64,000 nt of DNA from Chitinophaga sp. 180180018-3. GTDB lineage: Bacteria > Bacteroidota > Bacteroidia > Chitinophagales > Chitinophagaceae. A model generated the notes under the pieces. The model was not told the DNA's origin. It made no database searches and saw only the letters and a list, made by a program, of their open reading frames with translations. The stretch lies in contig NZ_CP140772.1 in assembly GCF_037893185.1 (NCBI RefSeq), positions 496,001 to 560,000 of the forward strand, written 5' to 3'. Made by a program: the position numbers and the translations under genes. Shown here piece after piece: positions 9,232-17,019 of this stretch (position 1 is its first letter; each line of letters opens with the position of its first letter).

Positions 9232-9621
9232 TTAATGCTTATTGCTCCGGCCCCAGGCAATAAAAGCTGCCATAAAAATAGCTACTATATTGGCTCCTAT
9301 TACGTTGGCTTCATTCCTTGATATATGAAAAATGATGGCGCACAGCATGAGTACGATAGCACAGCCGGCTGTCCATGTAGTGAGTATGGGTTTGATGCGT
9401 AACAAAGTTGGTAATATCAATCCAAGAGAACCCGCCAGATCTATCACAGCAAGCAGCCGCACCTGCCATAGAGGTACCTGTCCTATCCAGGGAGCGAATC
9501 CGGCAGCAGTGGCTGCTGGCATGAATTTGAGAATAGCACCGGTTAAGAAAAAGAGTGCGAGCAAAATTTGTGCGACCCATAGGGAAATATGCCAGGACTT
9601 TGATGGCTGCTGAGTTTTCAT
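9232..9621 (-). CDS. DoxX-like membrane protein
   Basis: 129 residues with four predicted transmembrane helices: 'ISLWVAQILLALFFLTGAILKF', 'LAVIDLAGSLGLILPTLL', 'TTWTAGCAIVLMLCAIIFHI' and 'NVIGANIVAIFMAAFIAWG'. The first helix and the 'DLAG.LGLILP' loop are the DoxX/DoxD-like pattern. The gene is divergent from a HxlR regulator at 9754 with a 132-bp shared control region holding an inverted repeat. This is a common arrangement in which the HxlR protein regulates its divergent neighbour. The biochemical function of the family is unsettled, with links to redox and electrophile stress. Confidence 0.85.
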   Translation of the reverse strand: MKTQQPSKSWHISLWVAQILLALFFLTGAILKFMPAATAAGFAPWIGQVPLWQVRLLAVIDLAGSLGLILPTLLRIKPILTTWTAGCAIVLMLCAIIFHISRNEANVIGANIVAIFMAAFIAWGRSNKH

Positions 9622-9683
9622 TTGATCTGTATTGTTTTAATGAGGTCACAAAGCTATTTACATTAACTTTATAATTGAAAGCA

Positions 9684-9717
9684 CTATCCATTCGGATAGC
9701 GCTTTCCCAATGGATAG
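9684..9717. promoter_or_regulatory. Inverted-repeat operator candidate between doxX-like and hxlR-like genes
   Basis: ctatccatt at 9684-9692 is the exact reverse complement of aatggatag at 9709-9717 (9 bp, 16-bp spacer). A third half-site, ggatag, at 9694-9699 forms a 6-bp palindrome with the first. It is 37 bp before the HxlR-type start codon, in the shared divergent region. HxlR dimers bind such sites, so autoregulation together with control of the DoxX gene is the likely reading. Confidence 0.5.
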
Positions 9718-9753
9718 TATCGCAAACATTTTTTACCGGAGAAAACAGGATCA

Positions 9754-10092
9754 ATGTTAACAAAAGATGGATGCCCATCGAATGCCCGTTCTATCAAAGA
9801 CGCCCTTGAAGCGCTTGAAGGAAAATGGAAGCTGCTTATTTTATTTGCACTGGCATCGGGTAACAAGCGCTTTAAACAGATTGCAAAGGAAGTAAATGGG
9901 ATAACAGATAAGACATTGTCGAAAGAGCTGAAGAGTCTGGAAGCCAACAAACTGATAAGCCGGGAAGAGTACGATACTTTTCCTCCAACAGTGGAGTATT
10001 CGATCACTTCCCACGGAAAATCGCTGGAAGGTTTGATGGAAGAGCTGCATAGGTGGGGCCTGCTGCACCGGAAGAAGATTATTGGCAAATGA
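9754..10092 (+). CDS. HxlR-family winged-helix transcriptional regulator
   Basis: 112 residues. The HxlR signature is present throughout: an N-terminal Cys ('DGCPSN', Cys7) that often senses electrophiles or oxidants, 'ALEGKWKLLILFALASGNKRFKQI', 'ITDKTLSKELKSLEANKLISREEY' (recognition helix) and 'PPTVEYSITSHGKSLEGLMEELHRWG'. It is transcribed away from the DoxX-like gene, its probable target. Confidence 0.92.
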   Translation: MLTKDGCPSNARSIKDALEALEGKWKLLILFALASGNKRFKQIAKEVNGITDKTLSKELKSLEANKLISREEYDTFPPTVEYSITSHGKSLEGLMEELHRWGLLHRKKIIGK

Positions 10093-10152
10093 GTGGGTCA
10101 GTGCTGCAGTTGCACTATGCAGAGACAGATACCAGTATACGTAACGATAAAT

Positions 10153-10203
10153 GGTAAACTACAATGCCCCAAAGCATCTGGCTTTGGGGCATTGTAGTTT
10201 ACC
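10153..10203. terminator. Bidirectional terminator, perfect 23-bp stem
   Basis: The arms at 10153-10175 and 10181-10203 are perfectly complementary over 23 bp, with the 5-nt loop atctg. The hairpin separates the convergent HxlR-type gene (ends 10092) and GAPDH gene (ends 10221), so it can stop transcription in both directions. There is no long T-run, but the outer arms are A/T-rich (gtaaacta / tagtttac). Confidence 0.8.
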
Positions 10204-10220
10204 AGGCATGAATCCAATTA

Positions 10221-11243
10221 TTATTTATCTATAGTAACGTGTTGATGTTTGAGCGCTGCAATGCGCACCACTAAATCTGCCAGCCGGTTAGAGTAGCCAA
10301 ATTCATTATCATACCAGCCTACAACTTTTACCAGATCGCCTACAATAGAGGTTAGTAAAGCATCGAAGGTGCAGGAATAAGGATTGTCAATGATGTCGAT
10401 GGATACGATTGGCGCTTCTGTATATTTCAGTACGCCTTTCATTGAAGTAGCAGCGGCTTCTTTGAACCGGGCATTGATTTCAGCAACACTTTCCGGTTGC
10501 TTTTTCAGGATGCAGGTAAAATCAGTCAGTGATCCGTTTAAAACCGGCACACGTATACCTGCGCCACCCATCCGGCCTTCCAGATGCGGGAATATGGAGG
10601 TTATAGCTTTGGCAGCACCTGTGGATGTAGGAATGATAGATGCTGATGCGGCCCGTGCTCTGCGAAGATCCCGGTGCGGGGCATCATGCAGGTTCTGATC
10701 TCCGGTCATGGAATGGACTGTAGTAATATAGCCGTCTATGATTCCCCAGTTATCGTCTAACACTTTTACCATAGGGGCAACATTATTAGTGGTACATGAG
10801 GCATTGGATAATATGGGAGAGCTAAGATCTATCAAATGATCGTTCACTCCCAGTACTACCGTGGGAATATCTTTATCCGGTGAAGGGGCTGAAACAATCA
10901 CCTGCCTGGCGCCGGCCTGCAAATGCAGAGCGGCATGAGCCCTGGTGGTAAATTTGCCGGTGGATTCAATCACTAAGTCAATATCCAGATCCGCCCAGGG
11001 GAGCTTCAGCGGATCGCGTTCCGCTAAAACGCGGATTGATTTTCCGTCGATAATCAGTGAATCGGTGGCCACTTCAACTTCTCCTTTATACGGACCATGC
11101 ACAGAATCGTAACAGTATAGGTGCGCCAATGTAGCCGTATCTGCCAGATCATTTATTGCAATTACTTCTACGCCGGCCTTTTGCAGTAACATACGTAAGG
11201 ATACCCTGCCAATACGCCCGAAACCATTAATAGCTATTCTCAT
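10221..11243 (-). CDS. gap: Glyceraldehyde-3-phosphate dehydrogenase, type I
   Basis: 340 residues, the usual length. It oxidises glyceraldehyde-3-phosphate to 1,3-bisphosphoglycerate with NAD+ in glycolysis. Visible: the Rossmann motif 'INGFGRIGR' at 4-13; Asp32 in 'AINDLAD', which favours NAD+ over NADP+; the catalytic 'SNASCTTNNVAP' with Cys150; the partner His177 in 'VHSMTGDQ'; and the C-terminal 'WYDNEFGYSNRLADLV'. It is monocistronic, with its own promoter and a strong terminator. The genome may hold a second gap gene. The 'HRDLRRARAA' segment is the standard phosphate-binding loop. Confidence 0.97.
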   Translation of the reverse strand: MRIAINGFGRIGRVSLRMLLQKAGVEVIAINDLADTATLAHLYCYDSVHGPYKGEVEVATDSLIIDGKSIRVLAERDPLKLPWADLDIDLVIESTGKFTTRAHAALHLQAGARQVIVSAPSPDKDIPTVVLGVNDHLIDLSSPILSNASCTTNNVAPMVKVLDDNWGIIDGYITTVHSMTGDQNLHDAPHRDLRRARAASASIIPTSTGAAKAITSIFPHLEGRMGGAGIRVPVLNGSLTDFTCILKKQPESVAEINARFKEAAATSMKGVLKYTEAPIVSIDIIDNPYSCTFDALLTSIVGDLVKVVGWYDNEFGYSNRLADLVVRIAALKHQHVTIDK

Positions 11244-11263
11244 GTTAATTTCATTGTAGTATG

Positions 11264-11294
11264 TAAAATTATCTGATAATACCGAAATTGCAAA
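11264..11294 (-). promoter_or_regulatory. Bacteroidota-type promoter of the GAPDH gene
   Basis: Reading the minus strand, TTTG (11291-11294), a 19-bp spacer, then TAATTTTA (11264-11271). The consensus for the Bacteroidota primary sigma factor is TTTG at -33 and TAnnTTTG at -7. Only the last -7 base differs. The -7 element lies 21 bp upstream of the start codon. Confidence 0.6.
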
Positions 11295-11426
11295 AAGGCA
11301 ATCTGTTTGCTATGATAGGTATTGATAATAATTTAAATACATATAATGATCAGGAGAGGTTTGACCGGGGTGAAATTGGTGGTATTTTGAGGCGCCTCCG
11401 TTGTAGCCGGTGTATCCATGTAGCGA

Positions 11427-12107
11427 CTATTCCAATTGGTTTCTTTTTAACAGCCGCCTGATTGCCGCTACATGAGCATACAGCACCAATGGTACCAGAC
11501 AGGATGGAAGCAGCAGGAAAGGGAAATAGACGAACGCTATCTTAGGCTGTTCGGGGGCAAGTGGCACCAATTTCGTTACTACCGACAGCATAACAATCAT
11601 TACTATATTCATTAACAAACCCAGACAGATCAGGTTCCAGATCAGGAGGAGTGGCTTATTCAGCCGGCCTTTCACAAATCCAACATACCATACAAGCGGT
11701 GCCGATAAACCGGATAATATATCGAAATTCCTGCCTTCAAAAGTCATCTCTCCCGGAATAGCTTTGTTTAGGAACAACCAGTACAGGACTATCTCTACTG
11801 GTATTCTTACTGTGTGTAAAACGGTTAAGGTCCTGATGTTCAGGTTGTCTATAAACCTTCTGCCTACCGGTATGATTAAACTAATCAGTAAAAACAGTAA
11901 CGGTGGTAATGTAAGTAATAAAAACCTGGGTGGTGCGGTATTGATCTTATAAAAATCATTTAATCCCAAAATGGATTGAAAGATAATCCAAAGGGAAATA
12001 ATCATCAGAAACGGTTTTGAATAATTAGCGGCTTTATAAAACAACCCGATGGCTGCAATAACGGTGAGGTCAAAAATTGCATAAACGTAGAACGGCAAAG
12101 TTTGCAT
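11427..12107 (-). CDS. Hypothetical multi-pass membrane protein
   Basis: 226 residues from the chosen start. An upstream in-frame Met at 12134 lies very close to the preceding gene. Six or seven hydrophobic helices are visible, for example 'FYVYAIFDLTVIAAIGLFY', 'PFLMIISLWIIFQSILGL', 'LLLTLPPLLFLLISLIIPV' and 'LLLIWNLICLGLLMNIVMIVMLSVV'. I do not recognise a family. It lies 68 bp downstream of the Crp/Fnr-type gene at 12176-12787 on the same strand and may be co-transcribed with it. Confidence 0.75.
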   Translation of the reverse strand: MQTLPFYVYAIFDLTVIAAIGLFYKAANYSKPFLMIISLWIIFQSILGLNDFYKINTAPPRFLLLTLPPLLFLLISLIIPVGRRFIDNLNIRTLTVLHTVRIPVEIVLYWLFLNKAIPGEMTFEGRNFDILSGLSAPLVWYVGFVKGRLNKPLLLIWNLICLGLLMNIVMIVMLSVVTKLVPLAPEQPKIAFVYFPFLLLPSCLVPLVLYAHVAAIRRLLKRNQLE

Positions 12108-12175
12108 GGATCTGAGGTTTATTCTTCCCTGCAAAGAACGGCTATAGCGGCAACAATCCGCTTGTCAAATGACAA

Positions 12176-12787
12176 CTAATGGTTGCCCGGCTGTTTTTTA
12201 GAGAACTCTTTGCGGATACGGCTTAGGGAAGAATCGGTGATGCCCAAATAGGAGGCAATGTGTTTGAGCTGTGCGTACTGAAATATTTCTTTATTGGTAT
12301 TGATCAGATGACTATATCTTTCTTCAGCAGTTTGATTAATAAGCGACAGGGTTCGCTTCTTATATGCGGTAAATTCTTTGACCAGCATCGCCCGCCCAAA
12401 TTCGCGAAACTCGGGCACCGAATGGAATAATATATTTAGTTTTTCGATTGAAAGAAGAAAGCCATCACATGCAGTAATAGCCTGGATATTTTCCATTGAC
12501 CTGGTTCCGGTAAAAAGTGAGGTTATCTCGGAAACATGGTTGTTTTTGGTGAAAAAATAAGTGGTTACTTCTTCTCCTTCAGTATTGTGTGTATAGGCCC
12601 GCATAAATCCTTCCGTCATAAAAAAGTTTCCTGTACTTACCTGCCCTTCCTTGACAAACAATTCGTATTTGTCGAAATGTTGAGGTTCGAAATAACCAGC
12701 TATGTCTTCAAGAACCTGTCTTGAAGCGGAAAGACGAGAAGACAAAAGCGTATCCCGGATAAATATAATGAGGGGCTCCTTATCCAT
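12176..12787 (-). CDS. Crp/Fnr-family transcriptional regulator
   Basis: 203 residues. An N-terminal cyclic-nucleotide-binding-like beta-barrel at about 25-115 ('YELFVKEGQVSTGNFFMTEGFMRAYTHN', split by the usual G-turns) is followed by a long dimerisation helix and a C-terminal helix-turn-helix 'LKHIASYLGITDSSLSRIRKEF'. The barrel lacks the canonical cAMP-binding phosphate cassette (RxS within a GE loop), as is usual in this Bacteroidota group, so the ligand is unknown. The neighbouring membrane-protein gene is the likely co-transcribed partner. Confidence 0.9.
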   Translation of the reverse strand: MDKEPLIIFIRDTLLSSRLSASRQVLEDIAGYFEPQHFDKYELFVKEGQVSTGNFFMTEGFMRAYTHNTEGEEVTTYFFTKNNHVSEITSLFTGTRSMENIQAITACDGFLLSIEKLNILFHSVPEFREFGRAMLVKEFTAYKKRTLSLINQTAEERYSHLINTNKEIFQYAQLKHIASYLGITDSSLSRIRKEFSKKQPGNH

Positions 12788-12988
12788 TTTGATACTAATA
12801 TAACGTATAACATTTGATTATAGAAAGAAGGATTCGGGATCATCCCATACAATAGACAAGCAGGAACTTTCTTTGTTTGATTTTATAGATTCGAATGAAT
12901 TTTACTTCTATGACCTGGGGTCATCGGAATCCGACTAAATACCCGACATGAAATGAAGAATCCACTAAAATTTCATCTGTAATGGTGA

Positions 12989-13648
12989 TTAAATTTCATT
13001 ATTGACAGGTTGATGTTGATCACCTTTCGAATTTGCATAACGGTAAACGAAGTACCAGGTAATAAGTATCTGAAATAATATTACCGATGGCAAAAGAAAT
13101 GGATAACGTATAAAAGGAGTCAGCGTATCGCCATGTGCTAACATGATCGGCAGATCAATTACATTGAACACAATGATGACCCAAAGCAATGCCTTGCTCC
13201 CCTTAAAGTACCACCAGCAGAATATTCCATATGCAAATTCAATGATGAAATTCAGGATAGGGTAATCGATAATACCAAATCCCAAAACCGGGTTGGCGGA
13301 GAATGGCGACAACTGAATATCTTTTTCATGGAAGATCATATCAATTATAACATGCGACAAAACCCCGATAGCAAAGGCCACCGCGAGCTTCCTATTGTTA
13401 TAGCCCCAGTTAATCACACAAAATGAAAGCGCTGCTGCTACAATTCCTGAAAAAATTGAATGTGAATAAGGCAGGTAGTCGAGATGAATGCTGCCGCCGG
13501 AAGCTGAAAAATGTTCCCAACCCAGGTAGTTGAAAAGCACCCATAGTATTTCCACCAATTGCACGGAGATCAGCAGTGGGAGCAATGGTAGTTTTGATTC
13601 TTTTTTTCTTAACAACAAAGCTGTTGCAGCATGATTAATTGCGTACAT
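12989..13648 (-). CDS. Membrane protein, possible YdjM-like metal-dependent hydrolase
   Basis: 219 residues with about six membrane helices. Histidine and aspartate residues cluster at membrane edges: 'MYAINHAATALLL' (His6), 'YLPYSHSIFSG' and 'IGVLSHVIIDMIFHEKD'. The 'SHxxxDxxxH' pattern is how YdjM/DUF457-type 'metal-dependent hydrolase' membrane proteins read. The N-terminal INHAATALLL also fits. The gene begins 40 bp after the AraC-type gene on the same strand, so they probably form one transcript. Confidence 0.7.
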   Translation of the reverse strand: MYAINHAATALLLRKKESKLPLLPLLISVQLVEILWVLFNYLGWEHFSASGGSIHLDYLPYSHSIFSGIVAAALSFCVINWGYNNRKLAVAFAIGVLSHVIIDMIFHEKDIQLSPFSANPVLGFGIIDYPILNFIIEFAYGIFCWWYFKGSKALLWVIIVFNVIDLPIMLAHGDTLTPFIRYPFLLPSVILFQILITWYFVYRYANSKGDQHQPVNNEI

Positions 13649-13688
13649 AAAATAAAGTTTGGATTTATTTTATGCAAAGATCCCGGGG

Positions 13689-14456
13689 TTACTTTACATA
13701 GGCTTGAATGAATTGGCTATTCTTCAATAAAAATGAAGGGGCCAGTCCAAACATTCGTTTGAACGTCCGGTTGAAGTGCGGGGCATCGGAGAAACCAGCT
13801 TCGAGGGCAGCATCTGTGATGTCTTTGGCGTCAATTATATACCGCAGCGCAGTTAAAAGCCTGACCCATAGGATATATTTCCTGATGGGAATACCCACCT
13901 GTGTCGTAAATAAGTGAATGAGCCGACTCGGAGAAAGATAGACGATAGCTGATAAATTTTTGATCTTTATCGGTACATGTCCCGGCTGTTTAAGGACTTC
14001 CAGGACCCTGGTGATCCGGTCATCCATCTCCGCATTTTCACCGGTATTTGAAAGTTCCCTGAGAAATTGGAGTGTAATATTAAAAATACTGTCGACAGTT
14101 GTGTTACCCGATAGTAGCGGTTTTATTCCTTCCAATAAGTCTTCCACGATTGCTTCCGGTAATGCTGCCAGTTTTTTGCCGGATAGACAAGTCTTCTTAA
14201 GGCCTGTCCCTATTTTACACTCCGGATCGATATTGATCAGTAGAAATGTATTGTTGCGGGTTCTGCATTCATGCGGTTCATCGGAATCAATGATAACAGC
14301 CTTATGTTTAATAGTTGAACCCGATGAGATGATCTCTATGTTATCTTCAAAACTTATGGCAATCTGCAGGGCGTGATGTTTGTGAACAACTGTATCGATA
14401 GCACGGCCTATATACATAAAGTACCCTGTCGAAAAAAATAATAGCGGCTGTTTCAT
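13689..14456 (-). CDS. AraC-family transcriptional regulator
   Basis: 255 residues from the Met at 14456. The frame stays open to 14519, but the added residues do not look like the family. N-terminal sensor part: 'LLFFSTGYFMYIGRAIDTVVHKHHALQIAISF', a cupin-like start. The C-terminal AraC DNA-binding domain has two helix-turn-helix units: 'NLSAIVYLSPSRLIHLFTTQVG' with 'RKYILWVRLLTAL', then 'ITDAALEAGFSDAPHFNRTFKRMFGLAPS'. It precedes the membrane protein at 12989-13648, its likely operon partner. Confidence 0.9.
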   Translation of the reverse strand: MKQPLLFFSTGYFMYIGRAIDTVVHKHHALQIAISFEDNIEIISSGSTIKHKAVIIDSDEPHECRTRNNTFLLINIDPECKIGTGLKKTCLSGKKLAALPEAIVEDLLEGIKPLLSGNTTVDSIFNITLQFLRELSNTGENAEMDDRITRVLEVLKQPGHVPIKIKNLSAIVYLSPSRLIHLFTTQVGIPIRKYILWVRLLTALRYIIDAKDITDAALEAGFSDAPHFNRTFKRMFGLAPSFLLKNSQFIQAYVK

Positions 14457-14602
14457 GCTATGCGGGTTTATGTTTAAGGATACCCAAATAAAGTTACATG
14501 AATCAGACAGATCAGGCAAAATAAGTGTTGAATTGCCAGGGACCCGGGCGGGGAATAAAAAGTGCCCTCGCGTTAGCGTTTGCGGGGAGCTGGGTTACGA
14601 CT

Positions 14603-14670
14603 TTCGACACTTCTTGCAACAGATTTAGGCAAGATTTTGTAGTTCTTACCAGCGCAGGACAAGTGTCGAA
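14603..14670. repeat. 10-bp inverted repeat, possible palindromic element
   Basis: ttcgacactt at 14603-14612 is the exact reverse complement of aagtgtcgaa at 14661-14670, separated by 48 bp. It lies between the AraC gene and the alpha/beta hydrolase gene and has no terminator-like T-run. It could be a dispersed palindromic unit or a regulatory site. Only the symmetry is seen. Confidence 0.4.
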
Positions 14671-14679
14671 CCATAGGAA

Positions 14680-15453
14680 TTATATAGTGTCTGAATTTAT
14701 CCAATTATAGATATAAGTAGCCACCTCCTTCCAATTCTTGTCTCCGCAGATAAAATGTCCCCGGTTCTCAAAAACTTTAAATTCCTTTACTCCGCTTGCA
14801 TCTTTATAAGCAGCGAAGTTTTTCTTGTTTAGTTCATGTGGGATGATGTGATCTTTTTCACCTGCAATAAATAGCAAAGGAACATGTGGTTTTGCAAAAT
14901 CTATTTTCGCAAATTTTTTGGTAGTTCCCCTTGGGATATTTCTGCTTTCAGGTACTGCAAATTCATCAAACGCTTTGTCCGATTCTTCTCTGGTTAGCGT
15001 GTTACCAAAAGAATAGTACCACCATTTCTTAGTAGGATGAAAAACTGAATTACCTTTCAAAGGATTCAGTACAGGTAAATTGGCTTCAAGGAAACTCCAT
15101 TGAGTGGGTATTATTCCCGCAGGCGCTGCGCCGTCTATACAAACACCGGCAGCAGCTTTATCTAACTCTACCAGTTTTTGAACGGAAAGTCCGCCTAAAG
15201 AATGGCCGATGAGAATGGGTTTTTCCGGCAATGTATCAATAAAGGCAGAGAGTTTGTTTATCACATCTTCAAAAGTTACATCTCCCAATTCTTCCGGCGT
15301 ATTCTCCCACATTTCTTTCGGTGTAGCTTCGTGGTATGGATTGGCGGGAGCATGACATGTATAGCCTTTATCTTCAAAAAAAGCTACCCAATTATCCCAG
15401 CTTTTAGCTGTCACAAACAGTCCGTGTGCAAATACTATAGTTTTTGATTTCAT
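14680..15453 (-). CDS. Alpha/beta hydrolase
   Basis: 257 residues with the alpha/beta-hydrolase core: oxyanion-hole 'FAHGLFV' near 8-14, nucleophile elbow 'GHSLGG' with Ser85, a late acid in 'AGEKDHIIPH' and catalytic His in 'ENRGHFICGD'. It has no signal peptide and is probably a cytoplasmic esterase or lipase-like enzyme of unknown substrate. The gene follows the Crp/Fnr-type gene at 15519-16106 with 65 bp between, which contain a perfect palindrome that may be the regulator's site. Confidence 0.88.
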   Translation of the reverse strand: MKSKTIVFAHGLFVTAKSWDNWVAFFEDKGYTCHAPANPYHEATPKEMWENTPEELGDVTFEDVINKLSAFIDTLPEKPILIGHSLGGLSVQKLVELDKAAAGVCIDGAAPAGIIPTQWSFLEANLPVLNPLKGNSVFHPTKKWWYYSFGNTLTREESDKAFDEFAVPESRNIPRGTTKKFAKIDFAKPHVPLLFIAGEKDHIIPHELNKKNFAAYKDASGVKEFKVFENRGHFICGDKNWKEVATYIYNWINSDTI

Positions 15454-15496
15454 ATTAAAATTTTATGTGAAAGTATAAATCAGTTGCAAAAAAAAC

Positions 15497-15512
15497 TTTA
15501 ACCCAGGTTAAA
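15497..15512. promoter_or_regulatory. Palindromic operator candidate before the hydrolase gene
   Basis: tttaacc at 15497-15503 and ggttaaa at 15506-15512 form a perfect 7+7 palindrome around ca. It sits 44 bp before the hydrolase start and just after the Crp/Fnr-type gene. A Crp/Fnr dimer binds symmetric half-sites of this size, so the neighbouring regulator is the natural candidate. Confidence 0.4.
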
Positions 15513-15518
15513 ATCGTA

Positions 15519-16106
15519 TTACCTGGCTGAAATTCTTTTCCTAATCCGGCTTAATGAAGGCCCCTGAATACCTAAATAAGATGAAATATGATATAGTGGA
15601 ACGTTATTGAAAATATCTGGATGGTTATTTACTAAGTCAAGATACCTTTCTTCCGGTGTCTTGAATAAAAAACCTTCAATCCGTTCATTTACTACATTAA
15701 ATGCCTGCTGTGCTAAAAGCCGTCCAAATCTTTCCCACGAATGAGACTTTTTATATAGAGATAATAAATCATCGATACTGATGCATAAAACATTTGCGTC
15801 TGCTATCGCCTGTGTATGATAGTCGCAAGGAACCTGGTTGATAAAGCTTTTAAAAGTTACCACAAACTGATTGGCAGAAAACAAAAAAACATTTTTTTCT
15901 GTGCACGTTTTTTCATCGATAACATACGCGCGAAAAACACCTTCGATAATAAATCCCAGGTATCTGCAAACTGTTTTTTGCTTGTTGTAAAAGTCATTTT
16001 TGTTATAAGCCTGAGGCTGCCACATGTTTTTTGACAGTGAAAGGTCCTCTTCAGTGAGATCAGCGAACTGTCGGACAGCAAAAGATAATTTTTCAAAATC
16101 AGTCAT
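15519..16106 (-). CDS. Crp/Fnr-family transcriptional regulator
   Basis: 195 residues: a cNMP-binding-like barrel ('QPQAYNKNDFYNKQKTVCRYLGFIIEGVFRAYVID'), a long helix, then the helix-turn-helix 'LYHISSYLGIQGPSLSRIRKRI' at the C-terminus. It shares architecture with the regulator at 12176-12787 but is not closely similar. It is first in a probable two-gene unit with the alpha/beta hydrolase. Confidence 0.9.
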   Translation of the reverse strand: MTDFEKLSFAVRQFADLTEEDLSLSKNMWQPQAYNKNDFYNKQKTVCRYLGFIIEGVFRAYVIDEKTCTEKNVFLFSANQFVVTFKSFINQVPCDYHTQAIADANVLCISIDDLLSLYKKSHSWERFGRLLAQQAFNVVNERIEGFLFKTPEERYLDLVNNHPDIFNNVPLYHISSYLGIQGPSLSRIRKRISAR

Positions 16107-16336
16107 TGAACATTTATTTTAGAGCAGGTATCAACAACGGATAAAATTTAAGAAAAAAGAACACAATCTCAAAATCGCTAAGATTCATTCCCTTTAAGTC
16201 GTAGTAGTGATAATTAATGTAAAAATGGGAATGATGGAATTCGTGGAGTACCTGACTACCGTTTTCATAGCATTACAACATTATTTGAGGTGCTATAGAA
16301 ATAGCAGCTTTGAGGCAGCAGACAGACAATTGTATA

Positions 16337-16377
16337 AAAACGACAAAATCCGCTACTGTAGCGGATTTTGTCGTTTT
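16337..16377 (-). terminator. Intrinsic terminator of tRNA-Asp
   Basis: Perfect 18-bp arms at 16337-16354 and 16360-16377 enclose a 5-nt loop. The hairpin begins 2 nt past the tRNA 3' end on the minus strand. The outer arm supplies a U-run (TTTT) on both strands, so it works in either direction. Confidence 0.85.
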
Positions 16378-16378
16378 G

Positions 16379-16452
16379 CGGACCAGACGGGACTCGAACC
16401 CGCGACCTCCGCCGTGACAGGGCGGCATTCTAACCAACTGAACTACTGATCC
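16379..16452 (-). tRNA. tRNA-Asp (anticodon GTC)
   Basis: 74 nt without encoded CCA. On the minus strand the acceptor stem GGATCAG pairs with CTGGTCC and the discriminator is G73. The anticodon loop is CCTGTCACG with anticodon GTC. The T arm contains GGTTCGAGTCC. A second copy at 42823-42896 differs at only two bases, which form one compensatory acceptor-stem pair. Confidence 0.97.
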
Positions 16453-16486
16453 TCCTATCAGGCCATGGCTGGCCTTTGAAGGGCTG

Positions 16487-16519
16487 CAAATATATAAATA
16501 TTCAATTTAATCCTCCAAA
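16487..16519 (-). promoter_or_regulatory. Promoter of tRNA-Asp, first copy
   Basis: On the minus strand TTTG (16516-16519), 21-bp spacer, TATATTTG (16487-16494), matching the TAnnTTTG consensus exactly. The -7 element lies 35 bp from the tRNA 5' end. The second tRNA-Asp gene has the same -33 context (TTTGGAGG) and the same 21-bp spacing. Confidence 0.7.
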
Positions 16520-16525
16520 TGTTTT

Positions 16526-16669
16526 TTATGCTCCAGTAATGGTGTGCCAGCCCTGACCATCACAGATGAAGAGGTCGGGCTGCAACGGCAGTTGTTGATA
16601 TGCTTCCGGCAATGGTGGCATTTCCCGGAATGAGAAAGGTCCGGCTACCGCGGCATCTTCCGTCAACAT
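16526..16669 (-). pseudogene. Remnant of endonuclease V (nfi)
   Basis: A 47-codon reading frame with a stop at 16526. Its middle reads 'GPFSFREMPPLPEAY' and 'QPDLFICDGQG', matching the conserved core of endonuclease V, where 'IPG.L.FRE.P....A...L...PD....DGQG.AHP' precedes the rest of the catalytic domain. Endonuclease V nicks DNA next to deaminated bases (hypoxanthine) and is about 220 residues long. Here the N-terminal third with the first catalytic Asp and everything after DGQG are missing, and an in-frame stop lies upstream. It sits next to a tRNA gene and its end almost touches the tRNA promoter. It could conceivably be a translated small protein, but a decayed fragment is likelier. Confidence 0.6.
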
Positions 16670-16989
16670 AAATAATTATTTAAAACAATGAAAGACAGGA
16701 TATTTAGTGTATGATTTACCCGTTATTCCAGGCTAATAAATATTCTGTCCAAAAGCTTTACCTTTTGAAAAAGTAAATTTATATTGCCTGTACAAACGGC
16801 TTAGCTGAGAATGCTGGTATCAAACGAACAGATTTTTTCAATCATATTTTTAATTATATTATTTAGTAAAAGATAGAATAAGAGCGCTTTGCCTTTACTC
16901 ATCCATCGAAGCTAAATCGATTTTCAACCGGAAGACAGAGGGATCAACCAGGAATCGCCAGAGTTAATATCCACGTAATATTAAGCTGT

Positions 16990-16997
16990 TATTTTTG
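16990..16997 (+). promoter_or_regulatory. Candidate -7 element of the first PUL sigma-factor gene
   Basis: TATTTTTG fits TAnnTTTG and lies 22 bp before the start codon at 17020. The expected -33 region near 16963 reads gttaat rather than TTTG, so the promoter may be weak or depend on an activator. Confidence 0.35.
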
Positions 16998-17019
16998 TGC
17001 ACACCGTTATATTCCAAAT

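Larger units (their letters stand above)
16453..17019. other. 567-bp stretch without an intact gene
   Basis: Holds the tRNA-Asp promoter, the endonuclease V remnant, then about 350 bp (16670-17019) of A/T-rich sequence without a recognisable gene. The latter includes the leader of the sigma-factor gene with a TATTTTTG -7-like element at 16990-16997. Confidence 0.6.

Noticed and set aside
9311..9778. 155-codon minus-strand frame
   Set aside because: Overlaps the DoxX-like gene in another frame and crosses the HxlR start; no protein-like features.
10153..10203. Interpreting the 23-bp perfect inverted repeat as a transposon end
   Set aside because: Its place between two convergent genes, a 5-nt loop and the absence of a partner copy fit a bidirectional terminator.
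16207..16449. 80-codon plus-strand reading frame
   Set aside because: Its 3' third is the antisense of tRNA-Asp and of its terminator; translated antisense tRNA commonly produces such spurious proteins.
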